Source of the DNA: a bacterium | GTDB lineage: Bacteria; Verrucomicrobiota; Verrucomicrobiia; Limisphaerales; J093 | Direction: 5' to 3' | Length of the DNA stretch: 50,568 nt | Assembly: GCA_021823625.1 (NCBI GenBank) | Contig: JAKANS010000013.1 | Span: forward strand, 1 to 50,568 | Part shown: positions 16,927 to 27,225 of the stretch, in pieces | How the letters are laid out: the number at the start of each line of letters is the position of its first letter | How positions within the stretch are numbered: the first letter of the stretch is position 1 | The notes under the pieces: generated by a model | Database searches by the model: none | Told to the model about the DNA's origin: nothing | The model's input: the letters and a program-made list of their open reading frames with translations, nothing else | Program-made: the position numbers and the translations under genes

Positions 16927-19227
16927 ATGAAACCTTCGTTACTGCGATGGCTGCGGACAGTCGCTCTGTTGTGCTTGTCCGCGGTGCTTGGACAATCGGT
17001 TGCCCAGGCGGCGGCACCGGCACCGCAGGTCGAGTGGGAACCGGTCGGTTTGTCCGGCGGCGGGGGCATGTTCGCACCGGCGATTTCCCCGGCGGATTCG
17101 AACTTGATGATGCTCAACTGCGACATGAGCGCCGCCTACATTTCCGAGGACGGCGGCCGCAACTGGGGGATGATCCATCACGCCCAATTGCGCAGCGACA
17201 CCCAGTGCCGGCCGGCTTTCCATCCAACGGATTCGAACGTCATTTACGCCTCGTCAGGCGGGCGGCTCAAGGTCAGCAGAGATCGCGGCCGGACGTTTTC
17301 TCCGATTGGCGATCTCAGGGAATCCTTGTCGGGCGAGATCACCATCAATCCCAGCGAACCCAAGGTCATGCTGACCGGCACGCGCATTGGCCGTTGCTGG
17401 TTGTCGGCCGACGCCGGCGCCACGTGGACTTTGTGCCAAGGGCCGACCGGCCGCGTAATCGGCTTTCATTTCGACCGCACGCGGCAGGGTCGCGTGTTTT
17501 TCGCGGCGACCGACAAAGGCATCTGGCGCTCCGATGACGCTGGCCGGACTTGGTTCGAGAAAACCAGCGGCCTGCCGTGGAAGGAGATTCAAGGCTTTGC
17601 CGCCGGCTCAGACGCAACGAAAAACCTCGTCATGCTTTACTGCTCGGTTCGCAGCAAAAACGAGAACGGCACATTCCACGGCGGCATTTATCGCTCGCGC
17701 GATCGCGGTGAAACTTGGGAATCCGCGATGGGCCGGGGCCTCAACACGGAAACCAAACCGGCCGATCAGTACCCTTACGGCCCAGTCTCGCAGTATGAGC
17801 AGTTGCTGGCCGCCGACGCCCAGCCGCTGACCGTCTATGCCTTCAACACCAGCACCGGCTTTCACCCGCCGCACAGCGACACGGTTTATCGCAGCGACGA
17901 CGGCGGTCTGACCTGGCGCGCCACCTACTTTCAAGACCCGCGGTTCAAGGACTACAACGTCGCGCCCGATTGGGAGACCGCCTCGACGGGCCAGTGTTTC
18001 AAAGGCGGCGAGACTCCGTTCGGAGTGGCCATCTGCAACGCCGATCCGGACCGGTTGATGCTGGTCCGAAACGAGCCGCACATCACCCACGACGGCGGTC
18101 GCTCGTGGTTCGTCGGCAGCACTTATCCGGCACCGGGACAGCAGCCCGGCCCGCGCTCCGCCTGGACCTGCAATGGCCTGGTCGTCACCACCACCTGGCA
18201 CTACTACATCGACCCCTTCGAGACCAACCGCCATTACATCGCTTACACCGACCTCGGCATGGCTTGTTCCCTGGATGGCGGCAAGACCTGGATCTGGTGG
18301 GACAAGAACTCGTGGACGCCGTGGCGGAACACCTGTTATGAAATGGCCTTCGATCCCGACATCCCTGGCAAGATTTGGGGCGCCTTCTCCGACGTGCACG
18401 ACATCCCGAACGACAACATCATCTCCGAGCGCCACGGCCATAACCGACCCGGCGGGGTGTGCCTCTCGCGCGACTTCGCCGTGTCGTGGAAAGCCAAAGC
18501 GCGGGGCCTCCTGCCCAAGCCGGTAACGTCCATCGTGCTCGATCCGCGCAGCCCCCAGAACGCACGAACGCTCTACGCCGGTGTGTTCGAGGCGGGCGTC
18601 TATAAATCCACCGACGACGGCCAGACTTGGACGCTGAAAAAATCCGGCCTTGGCGATCCGAGCAACCTGCGGGTCTATCGCATCTTCCTACACTCGGACG
18701 GCACACTGTTTGCCATCATTTGCGCCAAGCGCCCGGCCGCGGGCAAGCCGCTGATGTCCGAAGGCGTCGGCCTGTATCGCTCCCAAGATGGCGCGGAAAC
18801 CTGGGAAAAGATCAACGCCTCCCGGCCTTTGCTTTACCCAAAAGACTTCTCCGTCGATCCCCGGAATAGCCATCGAATCTTGCTGGGGGCCGCCGATGCC
18901 GGCGGAGGCGACCGTTCCGGCGGCCTTTATTTCACCGAGAACGGGGGCGAAAACTGGCAACGAATCGGTCGCGAAGGCCCACAGACGTTCGGCGGCTACT
19001 TCCACCCGAAACGGGACGGCTGGATCTACATGACGCTTACCGAAGGCGCTCCTGGCGCCGGCCTCTGGCTTTCCCGGGACAACGGCCAGAGCTGGCAGGC
19101 ATTCAACGGTCTGCCGTTCGCGAACATCCAACGCGTGGAATTCGACCCGGCCGACGATTCCTTGATTCGTGTAACCACCTTCGGCGGCAGCGCGTGGCGC
19201 GGACCGGCCACGCCGTCCGCGGATTGA
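16927..19227 (+). CDS. Secreted Asp-box (BNR) multi-repeat protein, sialidase/GH74-like
   Basis: A signal peptide (about residues 1-29) is followed by a beta-propeller-like body with Asp-box motifs S-x-D-x-G-x-T/x-W. I count twelve good copies starting at residues 73, 117, 160, 202, 257, 323, 387, 448, 561, 619, 670 and 716, and one degenerate copy at 514. Spacing is mostly 40-65 residues, suggesting two seven-bladed propellers as in GH74 xyloglucanases or VPS10-like folds. A catalytic Asp pair is not obvious, so binding or lyase/glycosidase function is undecided. It follows the TIM-barrel gene by four bases. A common automatic label would be exo-alpha-sialidase or 'photosystem II stability/assembly factor-like'; the latter would mislead. 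Confidence 0.8.
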   Translation: MKPSLLRWLRTVALLCLSAVLGQSVAQAAAPAPQVEWEPVGLSGGGGMFAPAISPADSNLMMLNCDMSAAYISEDGGRNWGMIHHAQLRSDTQCRPAFHPTDSNVIYASSGGRLKVSRDRGRTFSPIGDLRESLSGEITINPSEPKVMLTGTRIGRCWLSADAGATWTLCQGPTGRVIGFHFDRTRQGRVFFAATDKGIWRSDDAGRTWFEKTSGLPWKEIQGFAAGSDATKNLVMLYCSVRSKNENGTFHGGIYRSRDRGETWESAMGRGLNTETKPADQYPYGPVSQYEQLLAADAQPLTVYAFNTSTGFHPPHSDTVYRSDDGGLTWRATYFQDPRFKDYNVAPDWETASTGQCFKGGETPFGVAICNADPDRLMLVRNEPHITHDGGRSWFVGSTYPAPGQQPGPRSAWTCNGLVVTTTWHYYIDPFETNRHYIAYTDLGMACSLDGGKTWIWWDKNSWTPWRNTCYEMAFDPDIPGKIWGAFSDVHDIPNDNIISERHGHNRPGGVCLSRDFAVSWKAKARGLLPKPVTSIVLDPRSPQNARTLYAGVFEAGVYKSTDDGQTWTLKKSGLGDPSNLRVYRIFLHSDGTLFAIICAKRPAAGKPLMSEGVGLYRSQDGAETWEKINASRPLLYPKDFSVDPRNSHRILLGAADAGGGDRSGGLYFTENGGENWQRIGREGPQTFGGYFHPKRDGWIYMTLTEGAPGAGLWLSRDNGQSWQAFNGLPFANIQRVEFDPADDSLIRVTTFGGSAWRGPATPSAD

Positions 19228-19355
19228 CCGGGCCGTTTATCTCCGTCCAGCCAATGCCAGGTTGACCGTCGTTGCCAATTCGGCATCAGGAAAAGTTCCT
19301 ACAGCCATAAGGTTGGCACTTGAGGTGGACCCGTGGGCGTTCTAGTTTCAAGCGC

Positions 19356-22300
19356 GTGGCCACCAACGAATCCGAGCCGCCGGTCGCGCCCCGCGCCTTG
19401 CCCTTGCCCGCCGGGCGGCGGACGCGATGGTTGACAGTCCACACGTGTCTCGGCCCGGCGGCCGTTCTGATCTGCGGCCTCGTTGCGGTCCTCACGCTGG
19501 CACAGGCGAACGCTGCGGACGGCAACGGCGGCGCGGTGACGCCACCCTTGCCGAAGGTTGGTCGGCCAGTCGATTTCGCGGTCGAAGTTTATCCCGTTTT
19601 CGAAAAGCGCTGCTTTGCGTGTCACGGGCCAGAGAAACAAAAATCCGGTCTGCGTCTCGATGGCAAAGCGACTGCCTTGCAGGGCGGGAAATCCGGGTCG
19701 GTCATCCAACCCGGTGACCCGGACGTCAGCCCGCTGTTCCAGCGCGTGTCCAGCGCCGACGCCGACGAGGTGATGCCACCGCGCGGCGAGCGCCTGACGG
19801 TGGGACAGCAGGCGCTGATTCGCGCCTGGATCGCCCAAGGCGCGGTCTGGCCGGACGGCGTAGGCGCCACCGTGACCGCGGTCAAACAGCATTGGTCGTA
19901 CATCGCGCCCGTGCATCCCGAGCCACCGCCGGTCAAACACACCGCGTGGCCCTGCAACGACATCGACCGCTTTGTGCTGGCGCGCCTCGAACGGGAGGGC
20001 CTGGAACCCGCGCCCGAAGCCGGTCGCGCCACGCTGATCCGCCGCGTGAGCCTCGATCTGATCGGTCTGCCGCCCTCGCCAGCCGAGGTGGACGCGTTCC
20101 TCAAAGACACGCGTCCGGACGCCTACGAGCGCCTGGTCGAGCGCTTGCTGGACTCGCCGCACTACGGCGAGCGCTGGGCCTGGCCGTGGCTGGATATGGC
20201 CCGCTATGCCGACACGAACGGCTACGAGAAGGACGATCGGCGTTCGAACTGGCCTTACCGCGACTGGGTCATCAACGCCTTCAATCGCGACCTGCCCTTC
20301 GACGAATTCACGATCGAGCAACTCGCTGGCGACCTCCTGCCCAACGCCACCACCGAGCAGAAGATCGCCACCGGCTTTCATCGCAACACCATGACCAACA
20401 CCGAGGGCGGCACTGACGACGAGGAATTCCGCACCGCTGCGGTGATTGATCGCGTGAACACCACGTTCACGGTGTGGCTGGGCACCACGATGGCTTGCGC
20501 CCAGTGCCACAACCACAAGTACGACCCGTTCACCCAACGCGAGTACTACCAGGCGTTCGCGTTCTTCAACCAGACCCGCGACGGCGGCAAGACGCTCGAC
20601 CCGGTGTTGGAACTGCCTTCGCCGGAGCAGGCCGCCGAGCAGGCCAAGATTCGGGCCCAGATCGAGCCGCTCCAGAAAATCCTGGACACTCAGACGCCGG
20701 AACTCGACGCGGCGCAAGCGGCGTGGGAAGCGGATTTGCAGCGCGACCGCGCGGCCATCGACGCGGGATGGACGATCCTCAAGCCGGACGCGTTTTCGGG
20801 CTCGAACGGCGTGACGCTGGAGCCGCAACCGGACGGCACCTGGTTTGCCAGCGCAGACAAGATTCCCAAGACGAGCGTGTACGAATTGGTGATCACGGCA
20901 CCGCCGGCCGGCGTCACCGCCTTCCGCGTTGAAGTCCTCACGGACGAGCGTTTGCCGAACAAGAGTTCGGGCTATGGCCTAGATGGCGATTTTGTGCTGA
21001 CTGATTTCACCATTGAAACCCAGCCGACGCCAATCGCGGAGGCAGCCAAGCCCGAGGCGGCCAAGGTCGAGTTCGACAAAGCCTACGCCGATTTTGCCGA
21101 GGATCGCTTCGACGTGAGCAAGGCCATCGACAAGGACGCGCAATCCGGCTGGGCCATCGGCGCGGATCAGGAGAAGAACCGGACAAACCACTGGGCGGTT
21201 TTCATTGTCAAGGCGCCCACCAACTTCGCCGCCGGCGCCGAGCTTGTGATCCGGCTCAAACAGGAGTCCATCCGCCCGAAGAACCTCGTGGGCCGCTTCC
21301 GCATCTCCGCCTCCAGCGCGCCCGCCGAAGCGCATCGCACCTGGGCCGCGGTGCCAACGGAGGTGCGCGCCTTGCTGGAAGTGGACACTGCAAATCGCAC
21401 CGAAGCGCAGAAGACAGAACTCGCGAAGCATTATCGCTCGATCGCGCCCAGCCTGGAAAAGACCCGTGCCGAGATCGCGGAACTGCACAAACAAGAACCC
21501 AATGACATCCCCACGACGCTGGTCATGGAAGCGGTGGAAAAGCCTCGCGTGACCCACATTTTCAAGCGCGGTAGCTTTCTCAATCCGGGCGAGGAAGTGG
21601 AGCCGGCCACGCCCGCGGTGTTGCCTCCGTTCCCCGCAGACCAGCCCCGCAACCGGCTCGGCTTCGCGCGCTGGCTGGTTTCGCCCGACAACCCGCTGGT
21701 GGGTCGCGTGACGATGAACCGCGTCTGGGCCGCCTATTTTGGGCGCGGCCTGGTCGAGACCAGCGAGGATTTCGGCGCGCAAGGCGAGCCGCCGACGCAT
21801 CCGGAACTCCTGGACTGGCAGGCCACGGAGTTCGTGCAGCGGGGGTGGAGTCTGAAGGCCATGCACCGGTTGATCGTGACCTCGGCCACCTACCGGCAAT
21901 CCTCGCGCGCGACTCCAGAGCTGATCACACGCGACCCGTTCAACCGGTTGCTGGCCCGCGGCCCCCGGTTTCGCATGGAGGCAGAGATGGTGCGCGACTA
22001 CGCGCTCGCGGTGAGTGGGTTGCTGAACCCGCAGGTCGGCGGGCCCAGCGTTTTTCCTTACCAGCCCGACGGCGTCTGGGCCATGCCTTACAGCGATGAC
22101 AAGTGGGTCACCAACACCAACGGAAACCAGTTTCGGCGCGGGCTGTACACGTTCGCGCGGCGCTCATTTCCGTACGCGGCCTTCGCGAACTTCGACGCGC
22201 CGAGCCGGGAAGTTTGCACCGAACGCCGGCCCCGCACCAACACGCCATTGCAGGCGCTGACCACGCTGAACGACCCGGCGTTCCTGGCCGCGGCGGCCGG

Positions 22301-22589
22301 TCTGGCCCGACGGGTCGTCGCCGAGGGGGGCGGTTGCGCCGAGCACCGGCTTGCGTTCGCGTTCCGCTGTGCCGTGGGGCGCCCGGCGTCGAGCACCGAG
22401 TCCAAGGCGTTGCTGGCACTTTACGACCGCTCACTTGAAAGGTTCCGACACGATCCTGAAGCGGCGGCGAAGATGGCCACGCAAGGACTGGCCAAACCTG
22501 ACGCTGAAGCGGACACCGCCGACCTCGCGGCCTGGACCGTGGTCGCGAACGTGCTGTTGAACCTCGACGAAGCCCTGACCAAAAGCTGA
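19356..22589 (+). CDS. PSCyt1-DUF1549-DUF1553 heme protein, copy A
   Basis: After a hydrophobic export segment (about residues 25-52) comes a planctomycete-type cytochrome c domain, with heme motif CFACHG and then [11 protein letters not shown] and EVMPPRGERLT. DUF1549 follows ([59 protein letters not shown]) with a second heme motif CAQCHNHKYDPF. A variable middle and the DUF1553 domain end it ([57 protein letters not shown]). The family is periplasmic, of unproven function, and often sits next to sulfatases, DUF1501 and polysaccharide genes. GTG at 19356 is my preferred start; TTG at 19320 is possible. Its DUF1501 partner starts six bases downstream. Confidence 0.88.
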   Translation: MATNESEPPVAPRALPLPAGRRTRWLTVHTCLGPAAVLICGLVAVLTLAQANAADGNGGAVTPPLPKVGRPVDFAVEVYPVFEKRCFACHGPEKQKSGLRLDGKATALQGGKSGSVIQPGDPDVSPLFQRVSSADADEVMPPRGERLTVGQQALIRAWIAQGAVWPDGVGATVTAVKQHWSYIAPVHPEPPPVKHTAWPCNDIDRFVLARLEREGLEPAPEAGRATLIRRVSLDLIGLPPSPAEVDAFLKDTRPDAYERLVERLLDSPHYGERWAWPWLDMARYADTNGYEKDDRRSNWPYRDWVINAFNRDLPFDEFTIEQLAGDLLPNATTEQKIATGFHRNTMTNTEGGTDDEEFRTAAVIDRVNTTFTVWLGTTMACAQCHNHKYDPFTQREYYQAFAFFNQTRDGGKTLDPVLELPSPEQAAEQAKIRAQIEPLQKILDTQTPELDAAQAAWEADLQRDRAAIDAGWTILKPDAFSGSNGVTLEPQPDGTWFASADKIPKTSVYELVITAPPAGVTAFRVEVLTDERLPNKSSGYGLDGDFVLTDFTIETQPTPIAEAAKPEAAKVEFDKAYADFAEDRFDVSKAIDKDAQSGWAIGADQEKNRTNHWAVFIVKAPTNFAAGAELVIRLKQESIRPKNLVGRFRISASSAPAEAHRTWAAVPTEVRALLEVDTANRTEAQKTELAKHYRSIAPSLEKTRAEIAELHKQEPNDIPTTLVMEAVEKPRVTHIFKRGSFLNPGEEVEPATPAVLPPFPADQPRNRLGFARWLVSPDNPLVGRVTMNRVWAAYFGRGLVETSEDFGAQGEPPTHPELLDWQATEFVQRGWSLKAMHRLIVTSATYRQSSRATPELITRDPFNRLLARGPRFRMEAEMVRDYALAVSGLLNPQVGGPSVFPYQPDGVWAMPYSDDKWVTNTNGNQFRRGLYTFARRSFPYAAFANFDAPSREVCTERRPRTNTPLQALTTLNDPAFLAAAAGLARRVVAEGGGCAEHRLAFAFRCAVGRPASSTESKALLALYDRSLERFRHDPEAAAKMATQGLAKPDAEADTADLAAWTVVANVLLNLDEALTKS

Positions 22590-22595
22590 CCGCCC

Positions 22596-24053
22596 ATGAA
22601 CCCCACGCAGGAGTATCTGAAGCTGGTGACGCGCCGGCAGTTTTTTCGCAACTGCGGCACCGGTCTCGGCACGGTGGCCCTGGCTTCGCTGCTCAACCGC
22701 GATTTGCTCGCCGCCCCGGTTCAGCCTGCCGACGAAGGCGACCCAACCTTGCCGAAGCCGCCGCATTTCGCGCCGAAAGCAAGGAATGTGATCTACCTCC
22801 ACATGGCCGGCGCGCCTAGTCAACTCGACCTGCTGGACTACAAACCGAAGCTGGTGGAACTCGACGGCGAGCGTGTGCCGGAAAGCCTCATCAAGGGCGA
22901 GCGCTTTGCCTTCATCAAAGGCGTGCCGCGGGTGCTTGGCACCCCGCACAAGTTCGCCCGCCACGGCAAGTCAGGTCAGGAAATCTCGGAAGTGCTGCCG
23001 CACCTGGCGGAGATCGCGGACGACATCTGTATCGTGCGGTCGATGCGGACGGACCAGTTCAACCACGCGCCGGCGCAACTGTTCGTCCACACCGGTTTTG
23101 GCCGCCTCGGCCGGCCGAGCATGGGCTCCTGGATCTCCTACGGCCTGGGCACCGAGTGCCGGGACCTGCCCGGCTTCGTGGTGCTCGTCTCGGGCAAGAA
23201 CGGTCCGGACGGCGGTACCGCGCTTTGGGGTAGCGGTTTTCTGCCCACGATTCATCAAGGCGTCCGGCTGCGCTCGAAGGGCGACCCGGTGTTGTTCCTG
23301 TCCAACCCGGAGGGCATGGACCGCGACCTGCGCCGCCAGACCCTCGACACGGTGGAATTGCTGAATCGTGAGACGTTTCAGCGAGTGGGCGATCCCGAAA
23401 TCGTCACGCGCATTGCCCAATACGAAATGGCGTACCGGATGCAGACCAGCGTGCCGGAGTTGATGGACATCGCGAAGGAACCGGCGTCCGTTCACGAGTT
23501 GTACGGCAGCGAGCCGGGCAAGTCCGGTTTCGCCAACAACTGTCTGCTGGCGCGGCGGCTGGTCGAGAAAGGTGTGCGGTTCGTTCAGCTTTACCATTGG
23601 GGCTGGGACAGCCACGGCGACATCAAGGAGAACGATCTCCGCTACGGCATGGTGGACCGCTGCCGCGAAACCGATCGCGCCGCCGCGGCGCTCGTGAAGG
23701 ATCTCAAGCAACGCGGTCTGCTCGACCACACGCTGGTGGTCTGGGGTGGCGAATTCGGCCGGACGCCGATGAACGAGGCGCGGAACCGCGATGGCTGGAT
23801 CGGCCGCGACCATCACCCGCACGCGTTTTCGATCTGGATGGCTGGCGGCGGCATCCAGCCGGGCATCACGTACGGTTCCACCGACGAACTCGGTTACTCC
23901 GTCGCGGAAAACCCGGTTCACGTCCACGACCTGCAGGCCACGATCCTGCATTGCCTGGGCTTGGAGCACACCCGGCTGACCTACCGGTTTCAAGGCCGCG
24001 ACTTCCGCCTGACGGACGTGAGCGGCGAAGTGGTGAAGAACATATTGGCATGA
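22596..24053 (+). CDS. DUF1501 protein, Tat-exported, copy A
   Basis: The 485-residue product starts with a Tat-like signal ([21 protein letters not shown], split here at residues 10-30). It has the DUF1501 hallmarks: [24 protein letters not shown] opening (here [11 protein letters not shown]), [63 protein letters not shown], and a conserved ending [15 protein letters not shown]1501 belongs to the alkaline phosphatase/sulfatase-like superfamily; enzymatic activity has not been settled. The H-G-W-D-S-H and RDHHPH histidines are candidate metal ligands. Its stop codon overlaps the start of the next gene in ATGA, showing translational coupling. Confidence 0.9.
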   Translation: MNPTQEYLKLVTRRQFFRNCGTGLGTVALASLLNRDLLAAPVQPADEGDPTLPKPPHFAPKARNVIYLHMAGAPSQLDLLDYKPKLVELDGERVPESLIKGERFAFIKGVPRVLGTPHKFARHGKSGQEISEVLPHLAEIADDICIVRSMRTDQFNHAPAQLFVHTGFGRLGRPSMGSWISYGLGTECRDLPGFVVLVSGKNGPDGGTALWGSGFLPTIHQGVRLRSKGDPVLFLSNPEGMDRDLRRQTLDTVELLNRETFQRVGDPEIVTRIAQYEMAYRMQTSVPELMDIAKEPASVHELYGSEPGKSGFANNCLLARRLVEKGVRFVQLYHWGWDSHGDIKENDLRYGMVDRCRETDRAAAALVKDLKQRGLLDHTLVVWGGEFGRTPMNEARNRDGWIGRDHHPHAFSIWMAGGGIQPGITYGSTDELGYSVAENPVHVHDLQATILHCLGLEHTRLTYRFQGRDFRLTDVSGEVVKNILA

Positions 24054-27000
24054 TCAAGACCAACACCCGGAGATGGCACGCGGTCGGGCTGACACCGCCG
24101 TGGTGCGTCGCGTTGCCGGCGCTCGCTCTCACGCTGGCCTGGGCGGCCCTGCAAGCCGCCGAGCCTGCCGCCAAGGTGGACTTCCGCCACGAGATCGAGC
24201 CGATCTTCGTCAAGCGCTGCTCGGAATGCCACGGACCGGACAAGCAGAAGTCCGGCCTGCGGCTCGACCGCAAAGCCGATGCGTTGCACGGCGGCAAGTC
24301 CGGCAAACTCGCCATCGTCCCTGGCAAGAGCGCGGAGAGCGAATTGATCCGCCGCGTGACGACCGACGACACGGACGACCTCATGCCGCCGAAGGGCGAC
24401 CGCTTGACCGCCACCCAAGTCGCGGCGCTGCGCGCCTGGATCGATCAAGGCGCGGACTGGCCGGACGGCGATCCCGCCCAGCATTGGTCGTTCATCAAAC
24501 CGGAACGGCCGGCGCTGCCACTGGTCAAGCAGGCGGGCTGGCCACGCAACCCAATCGACAACTTCGTGCTCGCCCGTCTGGACCATGAAAACCTCACGCC
24601 TTCGCCGGAGGCCGACCGCACCACGCTGATCCGCCGGGTGAGCCTGGACCTCACCGGCCTGCCGCCGAGCCTCGCTGAGGTGGACGGTTTCCTCGCGGAC
24701 CCGAGCCCGGAGGCGTACGACAAACTGGTGGACCGCTTACTCGCTTCGCCCCATTTCGGCGAGCATTGGGCCGGTTGGTGGCTGGACTTGGCGCGCTATG
24801 CGGACTCGAACGGTTACCAGGTGGACCTGGCGCGCTCGATCTGGCCTTACCGCGATTGGGTGATCAGCGCCTTGAACCACGATATGCCGTTCGACGAATT
24901 CACAATCGAGCAACTGGCCGGCGATCTACTGCCAGACCCGACGCTCGACCAGAAGATTGCCACCGGCTTCAACCGCAATACGAAGATCAACGACGAAGGC
25001 GGCGGCGACGCCGAGGAGTATCGCACCAAGGCCGTCAAAGACCGTGTCGCGACCACGGCCACCGCCTGGCTGGGCCTGACGATGAATTGCGCCGAGTGCC
25101 ACAGCCACAAGTACGACCCGATCTCGCAGGAGGAGTACTACCGGTTTTACGCCTTCTTCAACAACTCGGCCGACGGCGGCAATTACAGCGTCGAACCGAC
25201 GATTCCCGTGCCGGCCCCCTCCTTGAAAACCAGGATGAGTTACCTCCACGCCCAAATCCGAAAGGTCCAAAAGGAACTCGCCGAAGCGGAGCAGGCCCTG
25301 CCGGCGGAGCAGGCGGCTTGGGAAAAGCGCATGGCTGGCAAAGCCGATGTTTGGAGAGTGCTGAACCTGACCAACGCCGTCTCCACCGGCGGCTCCAGTT
25401 ACACGAACTTGCCCGACCACTCCCTCCTGGCCACGGGCCTCAACCCGATCTACGACACGATCCTGGTGGACGCCAACACCGACCTCACGGGCATCACCGC
25501 GGTGTTGCTCGAAGTGCTGCCCGATCCGAGTCTGCCTAAGAACGGCCCCGGACGTTGGGGGCAGACCGGCAACTTCATCCTCGATGAATTCGGCTTGTCG
25601 ATCTCGCCATCCGACGGCGGGAGCAAGGAGCCGACGCCGGCGTTCTTCCGGACCGCGCACGCGGACTGGCAACAACAGTATTATCACGCCGAGCACGCGG
25701 TGGATCGCAATCCCAAGACCGGCTGGGCCATCGGACCGCAGTTCGGCCAGCGCCATTTCCTCATCGCCGAACTCCAGGAGCCGGTGGGCTTCGCGGGCGG
25801 AACACGGCTCAGCTTCCGCTTCGATCATTACCACGGCAACAGCCACACGATCGGCCGGATGCGGCTCTCGGTGGCGACCGAGAAGGATCCCGAAGCGCTT
25901 TGGCCGGTGCCCGCCGAAGTTTCAAAGGTCCTCGCCGTGCCAGCCACCGACCGCACCGAAGATCAACGGCATCAGCTCGCCGCCTTTTACCGCACCGCCT
26001 CGCCGACCCTTCGCCGTTTGGAGTGCGAGTTGTTCCGGCTCAACCAGCGAGAGGCGGAACTGGCCGCGACGAAATACTCCACGCTGGTCATGCAGGAATT
26101 GCCGCAGCCGCGCGAGGCTTACGTGCAGATTCGCGGGAGCTTCCTCGACAAAGGTCCGGCGGTGACTCCCGGCGTGCCCGCCTTTCTGCCGCCGCTGCCG
26201 GCGAACCTGCCGCCGAACCGGCTTGCGCTGGCACGCTGGCTGGTCGATCCCGCGAACCCCTTGACCGCGCGGGTCACGGTGAACCGGCTTTGGGAACGTT
26301 GCTTCGGCATCGGCATCGTCAAGACCAGCGAGGACTTTGGCCGGCAGGGCGAACCGCCGTCGCACCCGGAGTTGCTCGACTGGCTCGCCTGCGAGTTTAT
26401 GTCGCCAACCGTTGGCTCCCCGGCTCACCCGTGGGACGTGAAGCACATCCTGCGTTTGATCGTTACTTCGGCCACCTATCGGCAAAGCGCCGCCGCCAGC
26501 GAGGAATTGCTCCAGAAAGACCTGTATAACCGGCTGCTGGCCCGGGGACCGCGGTTCCGGATGGACGCCGAAATGATCCGCGACCAGGCCCTCACCGTCA
26601 GCGGTTTGCTGAACCCTGAGACCGGCGGGCCCAGCGTCTATCCGGTCCAGGTTCCGAACCTGTGGAAAGAAATCGGCTTCTTGCGGCCGGAGATCGGCAT
26701 GGACGAGTGGCCGACCAGCATCGGGCCGGAACTGTATCGCCGCGGAGTGTACACGTTCTGGCGGAGGGTCTGCACTTACCCAACCTTTGCGACCTTCGAC
26801 GCGCCGAGCCGCGACGTTTGCGCCTCGCGTCGGCCGCGCACGAACACGCCGCTCCAGGCGCTCGCCGGCTTGAACGAACCGACGCTCCTGGAAGCCGCGC
26901 GTGTGCTCGCCCAACGGGTCTTGCAGGAAGGCGGCGCCACGCCAGCCCAGCAGATCGAATTCGCCTTCCGCCTGTGCACGGCGCGCAAACCCACCGAGGC

Positions 27001-27193
27001 CGAACGCGCGCGCCTGCTGGCGTTCCTCGACCAGGAACGCCGCAGCTTCGAACAGGAACCGCAGGCCGCCGAGAAGCTGCTGGCCGTGGGTTCCGCGGAC
27101 CGCCCGTCCACGCTGGACACCCGCCAATTGGCTGCGTGGATGATGGTGGCGAATGTGCTCCTGAACCTCGACGAGACTTTGACGAAAGGCTGA
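24050..27193 (+). CDS. PSCyt1-DUF1549-DUF1553 heme protein, copy B
   Basis: The start ATG at 24050 overlaps the previous stop. A signal segment (about residues 16-37) leads to the heme motif CSECHG (57-62), [15 protein letters not shown] and [15 protein letters not shown]1549 follows ([62 protein letters not shown]) with second heme motif [11 protein letters not shown], then DUF1553 ([49 protein letters not shown]). The 1,047-residue protein has the same architecture as copy A, but the two differ at many positions, so the duplication is not recent. A long frame that extends upstream over the DUF1501 gene is spurious. Confidence 0.9.
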   Translation: MIKTNTRRWHAVGLTPPWCVALPALALTLAWAALQAAEPAAKVDFRHEIEPIFVKRCSECHGPDKQKSGLRLDRKADALHGGKSGKLAIVPGKSAESELIRRVTTDDTDDLMPPKGDRLTATQVAALRAWIDQGADWPDGDPAQHWSFIKPERPALPLVKQAGWPRNPIDNFVLARLDHENLTPSPEADRTTLIRRVSLDLTGLPPSLAEVDGFLADPSPEAYDKLVDRLLASPHFGEHWAGWWLDLARYADSNGYQVDLARSIWPYRDWVISALNHDMPFDEFTIEQLAGDLLPDPTLDQKIATGFNRNTKINDEGGGDAEEYRTKAVKDRVATTATAWLGLTMNCAECHSHKYDPISQEEYYRFYAFFNNSADGGNYSVEPTIPVPAPSLKTRMSYLHAQIRKVQKELAEAEQALPAEQAAWEKRMAGKADVWRVLNLTNAVSTGGSSYTNLPDHSLLATGLNPIYDTILVDANTDLTGITAVLLEVLPDPSLPKNGPGRWGQTGNFILDEFGLSISPSDGGSKEPTPAFFRTAHADWQQQYYHAEHAVDRNPKTGWAIGPQFGQRHFLIAELQEPVGFAGGTRLSFRFDHYHGNSHTIGRMRLSVATEKDPEALWPVPAEVSKVLAVPATDRTEDQRHQLAAFYRTASPTLRRLECELFRLNQREAELAATKYSTLVMQELPQPREAYVQIRGSFLDKGPAVTPGVPAFLPPLPANLPPNRLALARWLVDPANPLTARVTVNRLWERCFGIGIVKTSEDFGRQGEPPSHPELLDWLACEFMSPTVGSPAHPWDVKHILRLIVTSATYRQSAAASEELLQKDLYNRLLARGPRFRMDAEMIRDQALTVSGLLNPETGGPSVYPVQVPNLWKEIGFLRPEIGMDEWPTSIGPELYRRGVYTFWRRVCTYPTFATFDAPSRDVCASRRPRTNTPLQALAGLNEPTLLEAARVLAQRVLQEGGATPAQQIEFAFRLCTARKPTEAERARLLAFLDQERRSFEQEPQAAEKLLAVGSADRPSTLDTRQLAAWMMVANVLLNLDETLTKG

Positions 27194-27225
27194 TCCGCGG
27201 GACGGCCTGCCACTCTTTTACGCCT

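Noticed and set aside
23597..24049. N-terminal extension of the copy B cytochrome gene
   Set aside because: The extension overlaps the DUF1501 gene in another frame and is Arg/Pro-rich; the ATG at 24050 begins a proper signal peptide and couples with the preceding stop.
26662..27225. N-terminal extension of the copy B DUF1501 gene
   Set aside because: It is an out-of-frame shadow of the DUF1553 domain; the Tat signal starts at 27226.
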